From the NCBI RefSeq assembly GCF_037042905.1, contig NC_087249.1, forward strand, positions 32,328,401-32,392,400: a stretch of DNA of 64,000 bases, given 5' to 3'. The position numbers and the translations under genes were made by a program. The DNA comes from Lytechinus pictus (Eukaryota > Echinodermata > Echinoidea > Temnopleuroida > Toxopneustidae). The notes beneath the pieces were generated by a model. The model was not told where the DNA came from. It did no database searches and saw only the letters and a program-made list of their open reading frames with translations. Shown here piece after piece: positions 60,798-64,000 of this stretch (its first letter is position 1; every line of letters starts with the position of its first letter).

Positions 60798-62316
60798 TTT
60801 CTTTGCTTCCTTCTCCCTTGCTCTCCTTTTTCTTTTCGTTCTTTCTCTTTCTATTTTGTTTTGAGAAAAGAAAAACTTTGAAATTGTGTTTTTGCATTTT
60901 GTCAATTCATCATCTTTATATCCAAATCCCCTTTGAAGGATGTTGCAAAGTTTTAAGGGTACTTTCTGAAGCATAAATGTCTGTGTTTATACTTACAACT
61001 GCCCGTTGGTAATTAAATCACTCACTATGTATGCAAGAGGAAAGGGAGTTATTTAATTACATGTTTATCTCTCAACTTTCCCTGTTTTAACGACCTGCTG
61101 TGCGCAGCCAGAACGCAAAGTGTTGGACTGATATTTTCTCTTTGATAAATTTACTGGCCAACTCCCAGTTTTTAATGTATCAAGGCCTTGTATTCTAAGC
61201 AACTTTCGATTCAAATTAGTTAGGAACATCAATATTCATATAAATGTAAATTAATATAACAAAGTATAACTGAATATTCAAATATACAAACAAAAGATAT
61301 ATTGACTATTCAAACTATATGCAAGTTATTATTTAAGCTTGAGTGCATCAACTTTATACAGGGGTGTGAGAGTTCAGATTTTTTTTTTCGTTTTGATTTT
61401 CAGCTTAATTTCAGCTTATTTTGGGCTTTCCTCTGTACAAAAAGTATGGGAGCTCTTTCTATTTCAGACTTTTTCTACAAGTTCAGCTTTTTTCAGATCT
61501 TTTTATTTGTGACCACTCACACCCCTGTTTATATCAGAGGTGGAAGGAGAGGGAGAGTAAGAGAGAGGGAGTGAAGAAAGCTGTATGAAGGATGGTGGAG
61601 CGATTTAATACAAAAGAACATTGTGTGAGGAGTGTACAGCAGTTAATGTGGTAGAAAGAGGGGTACATGAAGGATTGGAACGTAAATGAAAAGGGTGAAT
61701 ATAAATGAGGGATGTTCTATTAGAAAAAAGGGATTACTCCTGAATAAGAGTGGAAAGAAATATAAGTACAAAATCAATCCCTACAATGACAATGTCTCAT
61801 ATTTTTGAATTGCATCATGTCCATGTAAGTAGGCAACCAGGGCAAATATATGACCGAGAGTCTAGAGTCAACAAATGGAACATTATCCCCCCAAAATAAC
61901 ATTGCCATGCATGTGCACAACTTACTAGGCTTACACACTGAAATAATATCACACAAACAAGAATAACAAAGAACATCAAACATATGTTAACTAAAAAAAA
62001 AAGCAAAGAAGCTTCAGTTGAAAATGATTTCCATGGTAATAATAAAGACTAAGCCAATTTTCCCATTGTCAGTAAAGGTGGTCCTTGAAGATGCTGAAGA
62101 AAAACTCTTCATTGAATTTCTAGAACATCGTACGAAACAAATGTGGACTTTAAAAAAAAAACTTTCAACTGATGTGAAGCCTCAATTGATAATGACCTCT
62201 TTATGATTGTGAATTTAAAAAAAAAACATGCCTAATTCTCTATTTGCTTGATACATTATTATCTAATATTTGACATTACATTGATATTATCTTTACCATG
62301 TTATCATTCCGTACAG
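60798..62316. other. Non-coding stretch before RPL31 exon
   Basis: Pyrimidine-rich stretch 60798-60860, then AT-rich sequence. No coding exon seen. An RPL31 5'-untranslated exon is expected here or upstream but could not be fixed. Confidence 0.45.
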
Positions 62317-62414
62317 ATGGTGAAAAAAGGATCAGAGAAGAAGAAGCGCTCTGCCCTCAACGAGGTTGTCACTCGTGACTACACCATCCATCTTCATAAG
62401 CGCATCCATGGCGT
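62317..62414 (+). CDS. RPL31: Ribosomal protein L31, first coding exon (partial)
   Basis: A TACAG acceptor directly precedes ATG at 62317. The exon reads [20 protein letters not shown] then [13 protein letters not shown] and ends at a GTAAGT donor (phase 2). This is the conserved N-terminus of eukaryotic large-subunit protein eL31; the residues before and after the lysine run match the family, with the start a few residues shorter than the human form. The next exon (GFKKRAPRA-type) was not found before 64000, so the gene continues beyond the window. Placing the ATG at the start of exon 2 implies a non-coding exon 1, usual for ribosomal protein genes. Confidence 0.95.
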
Positions 62415-63520
62415 GTAAGTCAAAGAATTGTATTATTTCTCATGTCATGTTTCATGGAATGGAAGACTTTTCAGTTCAAACCTTGAATTCATGCTCTGTC
62501 AAGGCTCCGTCATTTACCTCCCCCCCCCCCCCCTTGTCCATTCATTCCATAGTTGAGGTTGCTTTTAGGGGGTAGGAAGATGCAGCATTACAGATTGCTG
62601 CAACTTGGTCAAAAGGTGTACACCTTCAAACCCAGTCAGTAGACTTGTAATCGGGGAGGGGTGTATTCATTGTTAATACGAAGTTGCCATATGGGTAAGT
62701 TGTCAAAATCCACCATAATATATTTGGGTTCACAATCCTGCTTTTGCATCCTTTATTATGTTTGTATGTTGATTGACATAAATTTTCATGCAGGGTAATC
62801 ATATTACATTAAGATGAGATTATGATCACAAGTTCTTAAGTGTCTCCAAGAATTTTTTGTACACTACATACAACAATGCAAAATGAGAAGATGAATTAAG
62901 TTGGAACCAAAAATTCCTAGCTTGGCTATCATAAAATATAATGAATTATATGATATGAAAGAGGGAAGTATAGACTTTGTTTTGCACCTAGTTAGAAATT
63001 GTGATCTGTCACGAATGAATGATTATGAATCATAATATAAAATAATTCATATTTTTCAGATCTTGCTATGTGTGTTTTATTATGAATGTGTTTTATATTA
63101 AATTATAATAATTTATTTGAATTTTAATAAAGTGTAATTTTATATATTGGAATGTGCAATATTCTCTCAACAATTTTTTCCATGAGGGCTCGCATGCTTC
63201 TGGGCAATAGTACTGAATTTTACTTTTGCGAGCCCTGGCCCATGGAAAAACTGCTTTCTTACTTTTTTCTTCTTTTCTTTCATTTCTACTTTATCCATAT
63301 TGAATTATCCAATTTCAGATCGTATTTATGTAATTACATTGTACAATTTTTGTATGTTTTTGTAAATAATAATAATAATCATCATTGAAGCATAGCATGT
63401 AATGTTCCAATGATCATAACTTATTTCCTATTTTTCCGAGAGATGAGATGATTTATATGCAATTATTTAGGATTTCAATTGGTACTATGTACATGTATTT
63501 TACAATGCTGTTGCCTTATT
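62415..63520 (+). other. RPL31 intron, non-repetitive part
   Basis: Starts with the GTAAGT donor. C run near 62521-62533. Contains an imperfect pair TTCCATGAGGGCTCGCA and GCGAGCCCTGGCCCATGGAA (about 63178-63246) forming a small inverted repeat. Otherwise AT-rich. Confidence 0.55.
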
Positions 63521-63524
63521 GACT

Positions 63525-64000
63525 ATTGTAGGGTCAACAAACTTTAGCCATGTTAGGGGTATTTGAGGAATTGTCATAACTTTGAAATTTTATGGATCTA
63601 GTTCATGAAACTTGGACATAAGAGCAATCAAGTATCCTTGAACATCCTGTGCGAGTTTCAGGTCATATGACTAAGGTCAAAGGTCATTTAGGGTCAACAA
63701 ACTTTGGTAATGTTGGGGGTATTTGCGGAATCGTCATCATAACTTTAAAAGTTCATCGATCTAGTTCATGAAACTTGGACATAAGAGCACCAATGTATCC
63801 CTGAATACCCTTTGTGCGTTTCAGGAGCATGGCCAAGATCAAAGGTCATTTAAAGGTTAATGACCTCTGGTCGTATTGGGAGTATGTGATAAATTGGCAT
63901 CATAACTTAGAAAGTTTATGGATCTAGCTAATGAAACACCGACATAAGGGTAATCAAGTATGAATGATTGTTTTGCACATGATCATGGTCAAAGGTCATT
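63525..64000 (+). repeat. ~155-bp tandem repeat with DR1 motifs, running off the edge
   Basis: Three units align by GGGTCAACAAACTTTG-type starts (63531, 63690, and diverged about 63857), GATCTAGTTCATGAAACTTG (about 63597, 63762, and diverged 63915) and GGTCAAAGGTCATT ends. Unit ends carry AGGTCA-A-AGGTCA at 63674-63686, AGATCA-A-AGGTCA at 63836-63848 and TGGTCA-A-AGGTCA at 63986-63998. Continues past the window. Confidence 0.85.

Noticed and set aside
1-64000. CRISPR arrays, operons, ribosome binding sites, prophage
   Set aside because: The sequence is eukaryotic; the tandem repeats have no spacer structure, and the genes are intron-split.

Overview
The window is eukaryotic, animal DNA: genes are split into many small exons by GT-AG introns, coding density is low, and the spacers are full of dispersed repeats. 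The coding content (FRG1, ribosomal protein L31, a ZP-domain protein, a P2X7-tail protein, a DDE-transposase-like gene) is generic metazoan. The repeat style (TTAA-flanked inverted-repeat elements, a tRNA-derived SINE, G/C homopolymer-tipped repeats) and unit-like introns resemble echinoderm genomes, most likely a sea urchin. That assignment is inference and no search was run.

Layout. 362-1188: two consecutive exons of a ZP-domain protein (+); the rest of the gene is not recognisable here. 1796-2700: a large 15-bp minisatellite. 4418-4472: promoter-like cluster (two 21-bp tandem units plus an NRF-1 palindrome) leading into a 15-exon gene at 4667-19641 (+) that encodes a 728-residue DDE-transposase-like protein; all 14 introns join in phase. 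23169-31220: a four-exon gene on the - strand encoding a 506-residue protein with a repetitive Arg/Gly-rich half and a P2X7 cytoplasmic-tail-like cysteine domain; it is convergent with the transposase-like gene. 31221-39250: a gene-free region of overlapping old repeats. 39250-42656: a 5'-truncated non-LTR retrotransposon with two frameshifts. 43509-54171: complete eight-exon FRG1 (+); intron 4 holds a nested pair of hAT-type elements with clean target duplications. 54172-62316: repeats, including a perfect 26-bp-arm hairpin. 62317-62414: first coding exon of RPL31 (+), which continues beyond the window. The right edge is a ~155-bp tandem repeat whose units carry DR1-type nuclear-receptor motifs.

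FRG1 (nuclear, RNA-associated) and RPL31 (ribosome) are housekeeping genes; nothing indicates that the genes in the window form one pathway. The most interesting items are the multi-exon, apparently host-owned DDE gene, surrounded by TTAA-flanked non-autonomous elements, and the RG-repeat/P2X7-tail fusion. Exon borders were placed by reading splice consensus and checking phase by hand; none has transcript support here.
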